A DNA stretch of 64,000 nt from Prostheceraeus crozeri (GCA_907163375.1 CAJQUW010007875.1:62001-126000); one strand, 5' to 3'. Shown: positions 1 to 13,046, counted from the stretch's first letter. Notes: generated from the sequence alone by a model not told the origin. Program-made: numbers and translations.

Positions 1-1530
1 CAGCATGAGTTTTCCGAGATCTAGTGCTATGATCACATTCGAAATTTTGTGATTACCAAAAAGCAAGAAGTGTTATGGAAGTCGCGGAGGGAAACTGGAA
101 AAGAGCCGATTAAGTAATTGAATAGGTCAGGAAATATATAACCCAAGTTCCCAAATTTCATCAGATAGCTGTGACCATCAGATAAAGTCTAAAACAACTG
201 CTCTACCTAGTCATGATCGCCGACCCATGTCTGTGGGTGCATTGCGTTTTGTTTGCAAGACATAAGAGAGAACACACGCGCACTTTTCTTCCCTAATATC
301 GACAACAGAAGCTGATGCCGTCGCATCGTACACCAATGAAACACGCTCGTGCTAGTCTTCGTTAACAAACTTGATCGCAAAGTTCTTAGAGCACGTATCA
401 GTCACTGGCCGCAGTTTCACGGTGACTTATAGTTACAGTCTCAGCATACATACCGTAGGCTTATTCATGCGGTATAGTATTTCATCAACCAGTGATGTGT
501 TTTTCATTAAATGTGCATGTAATGTACATATCTCGATACTGTTGCACCACCATCTATAATATGTGTCGCCTGCGAATTTTGAAAACTTCCATTGCACAGG
601 AAATTCTTTTTATATGAAAATAATATTGATTATAATGGAGATGCATAATTATATAAAGCTTACGTACGACAAATTATGCAAACTTGCATTCTGTAAACTC
701 TTCATTCGAGATTACATTGTCCCAAAATTTAAATAATGTAAGAATGTATTTGAAGTTACGATAATCGACAATTGAATCGTAAAGTATAAATGATACCTGA
801 AAAAACTCTAAAATCAAAAATGATTGGTAATAATGATTAAATAAGTGGCCCGCCAATATTTTGCTAAAAAACTGTCCTCGACGAAAACAAGTTGTTTACC
901 ACTGTTGTAAACCTTTGTTTTATAAATTTACAGACAATGACATACGAATGATTTACTTGATCAAACTAAGAAATATGGGCTTTAATTTGCGCGTTTCATA
1001 CGTTTTTAGAAGAATTTGATAGTAAGTAATTGTACATTTATGTAGTAATGTTCATTGCCTCATACATGCGGACCGTATTTCCGAAAGAGACAATTCACTG
1101 GTGTTGTATTTATGGAGATGCACCGAACTGTGCGAATTTCGTTCAAATTGATACTTAACTGCATATTCTCAATTATAATAATTCATTTTATCTGCGATCT
1201 GCTGTCCATTTTATTAATTTTAGGCATGCAGCATAATTAGTCCAACCAGGAGAATATCATTCAATTCTTTTTATCAGTTCAATTCAAGCTTCAAATTTCT
1301 ATGTGATGAAAATGAAACCCTTTGAAAGTCACGCCTGTATCACAGAATAACCGATGCATTTTCTAATGTACAGGAAGAAATGTGGAAAAGCAACAAAGAT
1401 TTGCTAATTCAAGATCATGATAAATCATTTTGGGCCACAAGATTTCAATTCCCGCGACGTCAGAGTTTCGGAATCTCATCGAAAGCTGCGTACGCTGCTG
1501 TTGCTCCTCTTGCTAAGATATAGACTATCT
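1..1530. other. No gene recognised
   Basis: AT-rich sequence with only short open frames (about 60 codons) lacking domain signatures. Codons just upstream of the LINE at 1536 may be its diverged 5' continuation, but I cannot align them to a known domain. Confidence 0.5.
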
Positions 1531-1535
1531 TAGCA

Positions 1536-3376
1536 TTGATCAAGAAGCGCTATGAAGCATATCATCGAAAAAAGTGGCCGCTTTACGTTCATTATCGTGA
1601 TAAGGTGAAAAGTGCTATTACTTCATCTAAGTCGAATTGGGCCAACCGTATCATTCAAAACAAGACGTCAATATGGGATATTCATAAAAAGATAATCGGA
1701 AAATCTTCAACCAACCATGACTGGCTCCCCAATTGTGATAGAACTCGCTCTGTTCCTGACATGTTAAATGAAATCAACTCAAATTTCTCATTCTCTAATG
1801 TGGTTAATTCATCTATTTATAGACCAATGCCGTACGTTGCACCTCCATTGTTCAATGAAAATTATGTCGAGGATCTGCTTAAAAATGTCAATCCACGTAT
1901 AGGTCCTGGCTCGGATGGAGTACCTTCCCTTTTTTGGCTGAAATTTGCATCATTTTTATCATTGCCTCTGACCTATATTTTCAACGAATGCTTGATCGTG
2001 GCTGATTTGCCCTCGATGTGGAAGATTGCAGATATCACACCCATACCAAAGACTAAAGTTCCTCGTTTTCCTCTCTTCGTCCAATTTCGTTGCTTCCATT
2101 GCCATCTCGACTATTAGAACGTGAAATTTTGAAAATTTATAGAAATGAATTTTCTGTTAGAATTGATCCCACCCAGTTTGGACATCGCAGTAAAAGCTCT
2201 ACCACATGTGCATTGATTAATTTGCTGAATTATGTAAGCTTCACAATGGCAGACTCTGGAAACATTGGTTGTCATATGCTGACAATTGACCTTGAAAAGG
2301 GGTTCGACACCTTGCCGCATGACATAGTCATCGATAAAATGTTGAAAGATAGATTTCACCCCTTTGTCATTAATTTTATTCAGAATTACCTGAGTGGGAG
2401 ATACCACCGTACACGATGGAAAATGTTTCTCAGTGATGCTTTGCCTTTGACTTGTGGAGTGCCTCAGGGGTCATCAATTGGGCCTCTCGTGTTTCATATT
2501 TTATATCGGATCTACAAACCAAATGTGCTCATTTATAAAAAAATACGCGGATGATTTGACGATAGCATGTCCAATACGATCTGGTGACGATGAAAGCCTT
2601 CTTACTATGGAGTACTCCAATATTTCTAAATGGACCACCGAGAACAAGATGAAAATTAAAGTGGACAAATGTCAACAGATGTTTTTGCACCGAAGACGTG
2701 ACTTGGACTTTTCGAAGTGGACACTTCATGATGTTGATGCTCAAAATCACATCAAACTTCTCGGAGTGACTATTTCCGCAAATCTGGATTGGACTTCTCA
2801 TATCCAACAAATTTGTAAACAAAGTGCGTCCAAAATGTATATTCTCTACCGATTGAAGAGCTTACTTCCAAAGCATAATCTGGTTGATATATATTACGCC
2901 TGCATTAGAAGTATTCTCGAGTACTGTGTTCCAATTTTTTCAAACATTAAAGTCTTTCAAGAAAATATGCTAGAGGCTATTCAAAAAATATGTCACAGAA
3001 TAATTTGTGGTTCATCGAACTGTGAATGCCCTTTCTTTGTACCACTACAGTACCGACGACTTGTGCTAGGATTCAAGCTTTTCAAACAGATGACTGAAAG
3101 TCCTTCACATCCCCTGAATCACCTAACACCTGATCGACTGATGTACTCAGGAAAGTTCCGTCTTCCTTTATCTAGCAATGATATGACGAGAAATTCTTTC
3201 GTCTATACCATGTCCAAGCTAACGAATAGTGGTTTCGAAGTGTAATTTTTGACATTAGTATTTTCTGTTACATTATTTTACTTGTAATTTATACGATTTA
3301 TTCTGTGTGAAATTTGTCCCCACGATTCTCATTAATGGGGATGTCGCCAATAAACGATTATTATTATTATTATTTC
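1536..3376 (+). mobile_element. 5'-truncated LINE, Jockey/CR1-like reverse transcriptase
   Basis: A non-LTR retrotransposon reverse transcriptase in three overlapping frames. The first part (1536-2117) carries the N-terminal fingers, with GPGSDGVPSLFW and ITPIPKTK. The second (2090-2554) carries motif A as TIDLEKGFDTLPHD and motif B as CGVPQGSSIGPLVF. The third (2454-3245) carries the YADD motif as KKYADDLTIA and the thumb, ending in a stop at 3243-3245. Two frameshifts, near 2060-2095 and 2490-2540, and an upstream stop make it a dead copy. No endonuclease domain is visible, so it is 5'-truncated. The 3' end is a short untranslated tail and a TTA microsatellite (about 3357-3376), a usual LINE tail. 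Assignment to the CR1/Jockey group rests on motif style only. Confidence 0.85.
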
Positions 3377-5831
3377 AGTGGTATTTCCTACCACTGTATT
3401 TCCTAATGTGCTGAGATATTTTGAAAAAAATATGCTCTTCTTTGTTATAAGCTTATATATTTTTATAGAATCAATTAAAAGTCCGACTTTTCGTTCGCCT
3501 CTGACTTAGTCATTGAATCATTTGTATTTTTTACCATTGTTTGTTGCATAAATTATCTTTATAATTTCTGTTTTCAGCTAGTTTTAAAGAATTCCACTAG
3601 AATTATCATACAAACGTACGGGTTGAACATTATGAGAGTCACTTACAAGTATTGGCAAAATACAATTAAACGAGGCCTATTTAAGTCTGTTTCAAAGTCT
3701 TGAGCACCATTCGAATTTTCCTAATTCTCTTCAAAATTTGCATTGAACTCTAGAAAACATGAACATTTGTTATGAAAGGTTTATACGCTGCCTTCAAGAA
3801 TTCGAAGCTTTATTTGACTATTACACGGCAATCTAGAACGCGAAAAAATATATATATTTCTCTTTTGATTCAGCTACTGCTTCAGGGCAACTTTTTAAAA
3901 TTTTCAGTGCATTGGTTATCATGACTTGCAGACAATTAGGTTAGTAAGTTAGGCCCTCTGGACAAGTAGATGACCGAGAAGTTGGTAGATTTACGTCTCA
4001 GGTTAATTGTTTATTGAACTGTCATTGAAGAGTCTAATGACATAACTGTCGACATCATCAGCGTCACCGGTTAGTCAAGTGATTCAATAATCGCCATTAC
4101 AACATGATTTCAGCTATATAATTTGAATTGCTGTCAAAATAGTAGGAATGTACCGAACGTTCGGTTCGCGCGAAACTAAAATTCTTTCGAAGTTCGGCCG
4201 AATTTTGAGTATTTCGAAGTTCAGTCGAGTGTATAACTGGATGTAATTGTAAAGTAATAACAGCATCAACGATCGCCAACGAACTGTAATGTCTAGGGCG
4301 TGAGATATTTGATTGCTAATTTTTGAACTTTTAATTCTTCTAATGTATGCCTACAAAAATAGTCTTGAGAAACGAACCAAAGCGACAATTTTTTCATTTT
4401 CAACAATAAAAAAATGCTTGAAGTTGTGGTGAAGAAAAAGAAGAATTTTGCCGCGCATTTGGGAGATCTAGAATTCAATGTTGATCCCAGATAGCACCGG
4501 CTTCTTAGTATCTAGTTGCCTAAAGTTTCTGCCGTTTATTCTTGCAAGCATTGATACATGGCAGTAGAATTTTCTTGGTATGAAACTCTGAAGTTCATGA
4601 ATTCTATGAAATTCTCTTGGTATTGAATACTTTCGCATTTATTCGCGACGAAATTTCAAGGCATGTAACCTTCTTCGCCGTTTATTATAGGTAAATAATT
4701 TATAATACTTTAAGTAAAGAATTTATGAACGTTCCACTTCGGTAAAAATTGTATTCAAATAACATGTTTTATTTCATTCAATAATTTAGATTTTTTTGGA
4801 GTTTGAATATATTGGTTAGTAAAATATATTACTTCTATCATTGCTTGAGAATCCTTTCAGAATCTATGGCTACATGTAGCATTAAGCAAAGATGAACTTT
4901 TGTAATGAAATCCTATTGAAACGAGAATTTCTCATTTTTTCTTTAAACTCATGTAAACTCATGCATTCAATTTTAGCACAACATTGTCAATTATCACTCA
5001 ACAGAGTTCAGACCAGTCCATCTGATGTGATTCGATGACACTGCTACGCCTACTGTCAAGATGGAAATATACTCCCCCTCGCCATAATATTGGAAAACAA
5101 GATTGAAATTTTCGTTGCACCAGATTATCGTAATTTTTATTGATGGGCAGTTTATTGGCAAGATTCTTGAAATATATTCTGGAATGGATAGATTTTAATG
5201 TTACTCTGAAGTTGCAATCATTGCAATATCAAAAGATTAATAGATGCTGCATATTCACGACAACCAAATTTTTGATACTGTTTAATTATTAGATACATGC
5301 ATGCATATTCATGCAAATATATTCGGAAGTTTTCAGGTCAACTCATCAGCAGTGGCGGCTCATGTGGTGCACAAAGCGTTCGACAAAGCCATGAAAAGCG
5401 GATTTTGCCTAAACCAAATTTAGTTACTTGTAACTTCTTAATTTCGATTTACTTCAACCCGTAGCGTGAAAAGTTTCATCTAGGCTAAGGTAAATCTTTG
5501 TGGTTTTAGTCGCACGGATTACAAATTTCATGCATTGTTATCCGCAAACTATTTTTCTGCTGACCCTGTAGTTGCACCCATGCGAGATAAACAAAAGGAA
5601 GAAGTTATCGGTTAACTTCAGATTTACACGAATGAGTAGGCTACTAAGGAGATAAAAGCGGTAGCCTATCGTAAGACTTTTCAGTAAAAGCAACTCAATG
5701 GAATTCATTGCAATTCGCAAACAGCAGCAGATCAACACAGTGTTCTGCACTCTGAATTTTGAATCAGTTGTAATATGGAACTGAATAGTGTAAGTCTGTT
5801 ATCATAGCATGGCGCCGTAGCTTAGCACGAA
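3377..5831. other. No gene recognised
   Basis: AT-rich intergenic sequence. About 4141-4240 holds a palindromic CCGAACGTTCGG in a context resembling one end of a hAT element, but I found no partner end or target duplication. No splice-supported coding sequence was seen. Confidence 0.4.
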
Positions 5832-5988
5832 GTGGTCTCCGTGGCACAGTGGTTGAGTACTTGGCCTAGCGATCTTTCGATCCAGAGTTCGAACCCCGAG
5901 AGAGTCATTGGCAGTCAAGTTAGGAAGGGCATCCGGGCTATAAGATCGCAATGCTTCAGATAAAAAAGTCTGATCACGTCAACTTTTG
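5832..5988 (+). mobile_element. tRNA-derived SINE, family 1 (diverged copy)
   Basis: A pol III-type head with an A-box-like GTGGCACAGTGG (5841-5852) and a B-box-like GAGTTCGAACC (5885-5895). It is followed by the family body containing GGAAGGGCATCC. Other copies lie at 43978-44150, 52618-52796, 62420-62563 and 62777-62955, so the boundaries come from comparison within the window. This is the most diverged full-length copy. Confidence 0.8.
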
Positions 5989-6060
5989 ATAGGGTAGTAG
6001 TAATGTTAAATTATCATTTTTTATAATCATGGCATGGTTGTAAATTCCTTTACATACAAA

Positions 6061-6195
6061 AGAATAGGCCATAGAAAGGCCTATTACTTAAACGGCTTGT
6101 GAAAAATTCAAATGATCTTCCAGGGAATGCTGATGTTGAATGCAATGATAAGGGACCACTTTATCATCCTTACAATGTCTGATGTCAAATCACAC
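6061..6195 (-). mobile_element. Penelope-like element fragment, GIY-YIG region
   Basis: The reverse complement matches two blocks of the PLE-like copy at 39836-40306. One carries coding for HCIQHQH-type residues after the GIY-YIG core and the other the sequence around AAGCCGTTTA. Intervening sequence present there is absent here. It is a short fossil scrap. Confidence 0.6.
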
Positions 6196-6199
6196 ATGT

Positions 6200-7488
6200 C
6201 TTGCAGTACGCGCAAACGGGACCAGGCGCCTTGGGAGTAGCAATAAAAGGAAGTGCGACGTCAGTGACAGCTGGGACAGATTGTTTTAAATTTCTCCTCC
6301 AGTTACTATATTTTTGCTTTGCCAATTTCTTTATCTAGTATTACTATCTAGTCCTAGGCCCTATCTAGTATTACATATTCAGTATTATTTTGCAGTATTC
6401 AGTATTATGTAAATTCCTTCATTGAATTTATTTTACAGTAGCTTTTTCAATATATTTCCTCTTTTTGATCGTTAATTTTTGCTTTTGGTATTGCTCTTTC
6501 AGCATTATTCATCAATATTATAGTATTTATTCATCATTTTTCATCATTTTAACCTTGTTTATTGTTCAATTTTTTTGTATGACTTCGTCTTGATGCATGT
6601 CATTGTCTTTCTGTTCTTATCTTTCAATCTATGACTGGTCATTCCTTTGAGCTTGATTTTTCATTAACTTTCCTTCTATTATGTTATTACTGTGTTGTTC
6701 ACTAGATGTTAGCGGGCTCTTTTGTTTGCTACCATGTACCTGTAAATCCGTCTGATATAGTTGTGATTTCATGTGAGATGTGTTAATCGTTAGTGATTCA
6801 ACAATACAGTGCAGTCACTTGAGAATGTTCTACGAAGTAGGTCCTGAAAGATCTCGCGCTAGAAAATGATGTCTTCTATCTGAGTAAAAATTGGGGAATC
6901 CTCTACTTGACATAATCTACTGAAATTGACGAGTTTGATTCTACCGAAAGATTTCCACACACTCAAGAAAACAGCACATGAAAACAAAACGTGATCAGTA
7001 ATGTTATAGGCTTAAGACTTGCGGAAGCTCTCTGAGAGAGCAACTTCAAGGGACAACCAGCAAGATCAAGTTCCGCCTCCCTCAATAGAAAGGCAACCTG
7101 CACTATTGCCCTTAGGTACAAAACGCTATCATGAGGCTAAAAAGTGGCAGTAAATCTTCAGTAATAATGCTATAAAACTACTGTACTACTTAATAAAAGC
7201 TATCCAGTTTGAATTGAAATTGAACCCTATATGCAGATTGCAGACCTTTTAATAACACTCAGGTTTCCCTATTTTGCAAATGCGTAGACCTGCATACACG
7301 AATAACACGCTCACAACGATTATTATCAAGAAAATCTTGTTTGCTGATAAGTTTTAGCAATAAATTCGATACCGATACACTTATTTGTAATTAAGGCTTC
7401 AACAAGATGCGCGTGTAGAGGTTTGATAATAGCTTGCTTGCAATGATACGTAAATGTAACATTTGTAGCTCATGCAAGTGCTTACAAT
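6200..7488. other. No gene recognised
   Basis: AT-rich sequence with imperfect CTAGTATTA and TCAGTATTA reiterations around 6330-6420. No coding or RNA signature was seen. Confidence 0.4.
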
Positions 7489-7735
7489 ACAGGGTGAGTC
7501 AAAACTAGCCGTTGATCATAAAAACAGCTACTGTGTGTATTTTACTTTCAAACAGTTGTTTATATTCTAGAAAGCTATCAAAATATGCCGAACCTGTGCT
7601 TAAATACGTGATATAGAATCGAAATAATTCCAACCTTCATAGAGGCCACCATTGGCTAGTAGGCACTCCTGATGACGCTTCGGGATATCTTTGAAGGGGC
7701 TTGTCCACGAATTTGTAATCTGATCATATTACGGT
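7489..7735 (-). mobile_element. Tc1/mariner fragment (transposase C-terminus plus one end)
   Basis: On the minus strand this reads IPKRHQECLLANGGLYEGW, the C-terminal signature of mariner transposases (RxxECxxxNGGHFE type). It is followed by about 170 bases and then a terminus-like CAGGGTGAGTCAAAA (7492-7506, plus strand). No opposite end was found, so this is a truncated remnant. Confidence 0.6.
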
Positions 7736-7739
7736 CAAT

Positions 7740-9218
7740 ATGATCTTCAGCCGACCAGAAGTGAACGTTGCGCTTATTCACCCGTTAGGATGAAACACAT
7801 ATATGTCTGAGCATGTAGGCTCTCTCAAAAATGCTGCATTATCAGCAATTCCCATAGAAATAGAGTTTTTATAAAGGTGACTAGAATGGAAATTGACTCA
7901 AGGTCGCGGCACGGCCGGGGGAACTAAGTTGGGGGGGGGGGTAGGTGTATCTGATTGAAAATGCGTGCGATTTATGTATCACTATTGGGTATTGCATGAG
8001 GCTTATCGTCCATTCTAGAGGTTTTCCTGTTGTCAATTTCTATGGTAATTCCTGCTTCGTAGTATCTCGCACATTTGACGTCTGCGATCGTCATCTCTAT
8101 CGACAAGTTCCCGGTAATAGAAAGGCTTATTATGATATAATTTGTTTTTCTTTAGAATGCCACACACAGATGACTAAGAATTTCTGATTTTTCAGAGAGA
8201 CGAAGCGTAGATGTTGTCCGATGTGTATCAACTGAACATAAAACTCTTTCTCCGTTTTCCTGGCTACCTACGGATCTTGATCTCCTTGTCGTATGCACAA
8301 GAGAGTTTCCAAGAGTTTGTTTTTCCAATCATTGAGGGTTTGTCGAGGTGGTGGCTCTTTGTGGAATTCGTGCGAAATCGTCGCATACAATCCTTTACGG
8401 AGCAGCTATCTGTTGCAGCATTTACCCAAGCAGTAAAATGGTTATTTAACCGTATATTCCATCTTCCGTCTCACTACGAAATCGAACTTAACCAAATGTC
8501 GTTGGACACATTGACCATTTCATTCAATAGATGATGAATCATTCACACTGTCACAGGAATGATGAGCATACCCAACTGCACCTGACGTTTGTGATGCCAA
8601 TCTGGTTAACGATGAACGAAAAACTAAATCGTCTGGTTCACGACTAATTTTGATTCACCTACCATGTCATATGGAGATATTCAAAGAGCACTTATGTGTT
8701 ATGGATTTGGTACTTACGGGCTATCCCCCCACCAGGTTTCCAAATTTGTCTAAAATGTGAAAAAATGAATAAATCGTCACCAAACTTCAGGTAGACGTAC
8801 TTAAGCATATTTTCTACAAACAAATAAATATTTATGCAAATCGGACAAGTGCTTTCTGCATTAGAGACGATAACGTGAAGTGTAGCGATGTCAAAACCTT
8901 AATCTGACTTCGTCTGTTCGAAGCATGGCATGTGTGCATTGTTTTCTCTCTCTTCGTCTCATCCACTGTTATTTGAAATCTTCCCACGACCACTACCTTG
9001 CCACACCTTCTTTGAGCTAAAAATTTTAGTGTAGGAGGTGTGGCCTGGTCATCATCACTTCACGAGTTGTCGAGAAATAAACTTTGTTGACCTCAAGTGC
9101 CTTCTGCTCAGACGATGAGGTCAGAAGAAGTCAGATCAAGCTGCATATTTTGCAGGTACTTGATTCTGCCAAATTACATTAATGGATTAATTATGTAATG
9201 ATAATGCTTTTTGCTTAC
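7740..9218. other. No confident gene
   Basis: A G-homopolymer lies near 7930-7942. An open frame of 107 codons at 8211-8534 (+) has no recognisable domain and no splice support. Part of this stretch is presumably the intron after the paralogue-A exon at 9219-10450. No matching helix 6-7 exon was found here on the minus strand. Confidence 0.4.
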
Positions 9219-10450
9219 TTGCCTGATGCTGTCCCATCTTTATTGTTGCTTTTTGACAATCCAGTAGCAGTACATAACGATAAATTTTGGTAAATTTCTT
9301 CTTGAATAGGATTGTCTCCAGATTGTCTCACGGAATTCAACTGAGTGATGCTACCCATTCTGAAGACATCAGAATTCTCAGAAAGTACCGATGAGCAAGG
9401 TGTAAAAGAAACATCATCGGACATGTTTTCCATTGTTCTTTCTGATATTCTTATTAGTCTACGCTTATTTACTGAATTCCTCAGAAGATCCCAATAGTAA
9501 CTTTGCAATTGAGACCCTCGGTATTCGATCACTGACTCGCTGATACTTCGCGGTCGTGAATAAATTTTCGGACCCGATTTGCTTTCTTCTAAATTGTTGA
9601 TCCAAGCTATGGGCGCCGAAATAGTATCAACTTTGCCATCCAACCCATTTATTCTCTCATGGTCCGAGTCAATAGTCGGCTGCTCTTCTAAAGTCATAGG
9701 AACACTGATAGCGGTCGTTAACTGCGTCGTTATTGTAGACAATGAGATGTCCCTTTCAAGTATACGGCTCCTTCGCCTCATGGACCTTATCCGTGCAAGA
9801 GCTTCTTCATTTGGTTCCTCATTCCTCTGCACTTGTGGATGAACGACAGGTCTCTTCTTGATCAGATAACGGATGAAAAGTCCCAGATAAACGAATATGC
9901 AGATCGTGAAAGCGGCAGAAAGGACGTCGATAATTAAGCAAGTATACGCTATCGGCGATGGAAGGCGCAGGAAAAAAAGAACAAACGATTCATTTTTAGA
10001 GACACTGAGGTCCTGGTTCGTCGGTTGAAGTGCAACTGCGAAACAGAAGACTTGCTTGACAAACATCAACACCATAGATACGAGGAGAAGAGACACGAGA
10101 GATAGATGACGACCGGTTGAGGTAAATCGCACATGAGCGACCTGAATGATAGCTCGCATACAAAAGGTAACACACCAATTTAAGTAAATCCCAGTCATGA
10201 ACATTCTTGTAAATTTGATCAGACTATCATTGAAAAGAATAGGTTCGACCACTGAAAGCATGGAAATAATAAGGCAAAGGAGCATTGAGAGGATATGTTT
10301 CTCCAAAAGGAATAGGTTGAGGCAGATAAATCCAAATCTTGCTTTATTCTCCATAGCCTTAATTCGGCGACCGATTTCTATGAGCATAGCCAGAGAAAAG
10401 AAGGCGTACCATTGATAGATATAAGTCAATATGTAGAGAAACTTCAACAT
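9219..10450 (-). CDS. Seven-helix-type membrane protein, paralogue A: exon with helices 1-5 and long cytoplasmic loop
   Basis: An open exon of 410 codons plus two bases. I chose the ATG at 10450 because codons upstream in the same frame lie antisense to a LINE tail. Predicted helices are at residues 5-25, 45-67, 82-105, 115-141 and 165-196, followed by IRYLIKKR and a hydrophilic, Ser- and Arg-rich loop. The exon ends at a good donor (CAA|GTAAGC, phase 2), the phase used before helix 6 in the paralogue at 24518-46319. The two align over helix 2 (LNLFLLEKH against LNYFLVEKN) and helix 3 (YLNWCVTFCMRAIIQ against FLNWNLTFLSRALLQ). Class A receptor hallmarks such as DRY are absent, so I do not name a receptor family. 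The helix 6-7 exon is outside the window or lost. Confidence 0.7.
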
Positions 10451-10469
10451 GCTTAGTGAATTCTCAGAG

Positions 10470-10645
10470 GAGAGTTTAGAAAAGACAATGATACTGGGAA
10501 GAGGCAGACCACGAACTAGATGGAAGGATGATATCAAGGGCGAACTCGGAGGAAGCCTGGAGAAGATCGTTCGATGGAGCACGTATCGGTCTCGGTGGAT
10601 ATCTCGTTGCCATGAGGCCGCCAGGAGTCGTCCTCAACTCTGAGG
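10470..10645 (+). mobile_element. LINE 3' coding tail
   Basis: The plus strand reads LGRGRPRTRWKDDI followed by W-spaced residues and a stop (10641-10643). This is the common C-terminal tail of several LINE reverse transcriptase families (RGRPxxRWxDDI). It lies about 20 bases upstream of, and antisense to, the paralogue-A start codon. Confidence 0.7.
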
Positions 10646-11255
10646 CAAACAGTGAAACAGTGAATTGATGGGAAATGGTTGAAAGCTTCGGCATTCACAG
10701 TATTTTCTTAAGGTGTGAATAAATTCGTCGATAATTTTGCAGAATGTGAATACTTGCTAATGACTATCGCCATGATATTGGGAAATTACTTAGACAACAA
10801 TGTAAGATAAAATGTCACATAATCTCTCACAAATCATTACCAGATTGATAATAATCACTTGCAGATAAGACCGAAGATAAGATATCAACGCTGTAAGCTC
10901 GGATTCTTGAAAACATTTTAACTCAAACACTGATGTGAACCCGAGCTTTCATGATTATCAATTTACAGGCCGCGTTTAAAAAGGAATTAGTCTACTTTAT
11001 GGTGATCAAAGTCTTTCTTTATGCTTGTGCGAGCAGGACTTGTGAGTGACGAATTTGAAAGTCGACATTTTTTAGCCTTCTCTATATCATTGTGAATTCA
11101 GCATGAATAAATTATTTTAGGATAGTGATATCGATTTGTGATAACATGTGAAGTTGCAAGCAGTGTTGGAGCGACAATTTAATGATACAACATTTTAAGG
11201 ACTTAGTGTAGGCAATTTATTAATTATTGTTTTCCATTATTTAGAAAATTAAGAT
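10646..11255. other. No gene recognised
   Basis: AT-rich spacer between the LINE tail and the P element. No coding sequence, RNA gene or repeat was identified. Confidence 0.4.
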
Positions 11256-11307
11256 AAAAATGATGGAATGGAGATGTAGTCCGCTGTTTGCTGGCGGTTG
11301 TTAACAC

Positions 11308-11590
11308 TGATCAATAACGGTGAAGCAAGAACATGATTGATTTAATTAAACAATTGCGTGATTCAATACTTTTGTGGGTGACTTTGCAGCTATTTAGCAC
11401 AAGACAAAGAAATTAATTAAATACTTTTAGCAAACACGACATTCCGTTATATTCAAGTTACTTGTACCTTTATATTTTACGCGGAACTGATTTTTTATAT
11501 CATACGTACAGTAATTACATATACAGATATGTTGTTTGATGGCATGGACGCCTAGATTGTATTATATTGAGTAGTGGACGCGACACGACG
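11308..11590 (+). repeat. Left inverted arm of the P element
   Basis: About 283 bp matching the reverse complement of 13727-14146 at high identity, from TGATCAATAAC inward to the block AGTGGACGCGACAC. It lacks the 150 bp palindrome found in the right arm, keeping only about 10 bp of its edge. Confidence 0.85.
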
Positions 11591-11906
11591 AAGAAATCGG
11601 TAGCTGCAGCTACAAGATGAGGCCCAGACATTTGCTCTTGTATGATAGCGTCGTCACAAGAGCCAACGAGTGCTTACAACAGATAGGTGGTGTTGACCTC
11701 ACACAACCATCCCATGATAGATTCCATCAGTTTCTTAACAATAACAGGGAAAATCGATTAGACACACACACCCGTGTGCTTCGTGAAGCCATTAAATAAA
11801 AGGCATTCTCAGTACGCACGCCTTTTCATTAGTTGTGCGCCGTCAATCGATCGAGTCATCTCGCTGTAACCTTTGCCAACTTCGCCAAATTTTTCACTGA
11901 TCCCTC

Positions 11907-12335
11907 ATGGTTTATAAGTGCTGTGCCCCAGGCTGCAGAACTGGGTATAGAAATGAACCTCGAAAGTCGGATATTACTGTGCATAAATTTCCATCAACCC
12001 CAACAATATTACGACAATGGCTTCAACGAATACCAAGACAAGACTTCACACCAACATCTAGCTCTCGGATCTGCTCCCTACATTTTGTGCCTTCAGACTT
12101 TGTAAATGAGAGCTGTGACAGAAATCCTCATCGAATCAAGAAAGAATTGATTAAACGACGTTTGAAGAGTTCGGCCATTCCATCACGATTTCCAAATCTG
12201 CCTCAATATTTGTCCAGTGATTCGACAGAACGACCAACTATGAGTGCTGATAGTGATCGTCGAATGGAACTCGACAACAAAAGATTATTATCCGTGATTG
12301 ATGAATTCAAAAACAAGGTGGCAATTATTTTTTAA
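11907..12335 (+). pseudogene. THAP zinc-finger exon of P-element transposase
   Basis: A 142-residue frame starting MVYKCCAPGC. It has the C2CH layout of a THAP DNA-binding domain: CCAPGC near residues 5-10, WLQRIPR in the middle, RICSLHF with the paired C and H near residue 56, and an AVPT-box-like SSAIPSRF. The family binds transposon ends through this domain. The frame ends at NKVAIIF. An adjacent frame continues with a charged helical segment, QMLDNERKIK, before the downstream transposase piece. THAP host genes also exist, but the flanking inverted arms point to a transposon. Confidence 0.85.
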
Positions 12336-12434
12336 GTGTAAAGCAGATGTTGGACAACGAGAGAAAAATTAAAGTAGTGTCTCTTCTCAAGCAATTTTCG
12401 ATATCCGATTTGAAGGAAATTAAAATCTGAGCAA

Positions 12435-13046
12435 GTGAATGCTGGTGTAAGTCATGATCAAAACTACAGTTTCGAGGAGTTTGATGAGGTCGATATAAGT
12501 TCCACGGATGAACTGGCTTATGATGAACTCGAAATATTATATTATGTGTCTGGTTATGTCGTTCGCAGTGTGCTTAGAACACAAAAATCCAACTGTAGTG
12601 TTTGCAAGAGTATGCTTTGTGAAAATTCGCAACTCGAAATAGAGATGCCAACATCAATATCATCTGATTATTTCATGTTTTTCCAAGAAGTAAATCGAGG
12701 TGGGCTTCTTCGGCCGTCTGATCGTGCTTATACAATATGTTGCATTTCATACTATGTCTTTCAACAAATTACATCAGATGAAGTTTTGCGTGGAAAACTT
12801 TTACTTCGAACTGATCTGCGAGATTATTTTTGCGCTCTTATTTCTTGCATGCTACATCGAGACCAGAACAATTCATATCTGCTAACGCAGTGTACTGAAA
12901 AACATGCGTACACCGATATATGTATGACTGCGGTGAGATGCATATTGAACATCTTGGTAAAAAATTTCTTAAAAGGTGTGAATTCTTGCGAAAAAAGACT
13001 CACAGACAAAAAGATTACCAAACTTTCTTCAAAATCTGTTCGATAA
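12435..13046 (+). pseudogene. P-type transposase, C-terminal part
   Basis: A 203-residue frame starting from a GTG, so the true start is not at this point. The segments ILYYVSGYVVRSVL, CSVCKSML and FFQEVNRGGLLRPSD match the conserved C-terminal region of THAP9/P-type transposases (YVAGYVARK and NRGGLxxPS patterns). The RNase-H-like catalytic core expected between the THAP domain and this region is absent, so the element looks internally deleted and non-autonomous. Confidence 0.8.

Noticed and set aside
8211-8534. 107-codon frame
   Set aside because: No domain, no splice context, no paralogue; the length is compatible with chance.
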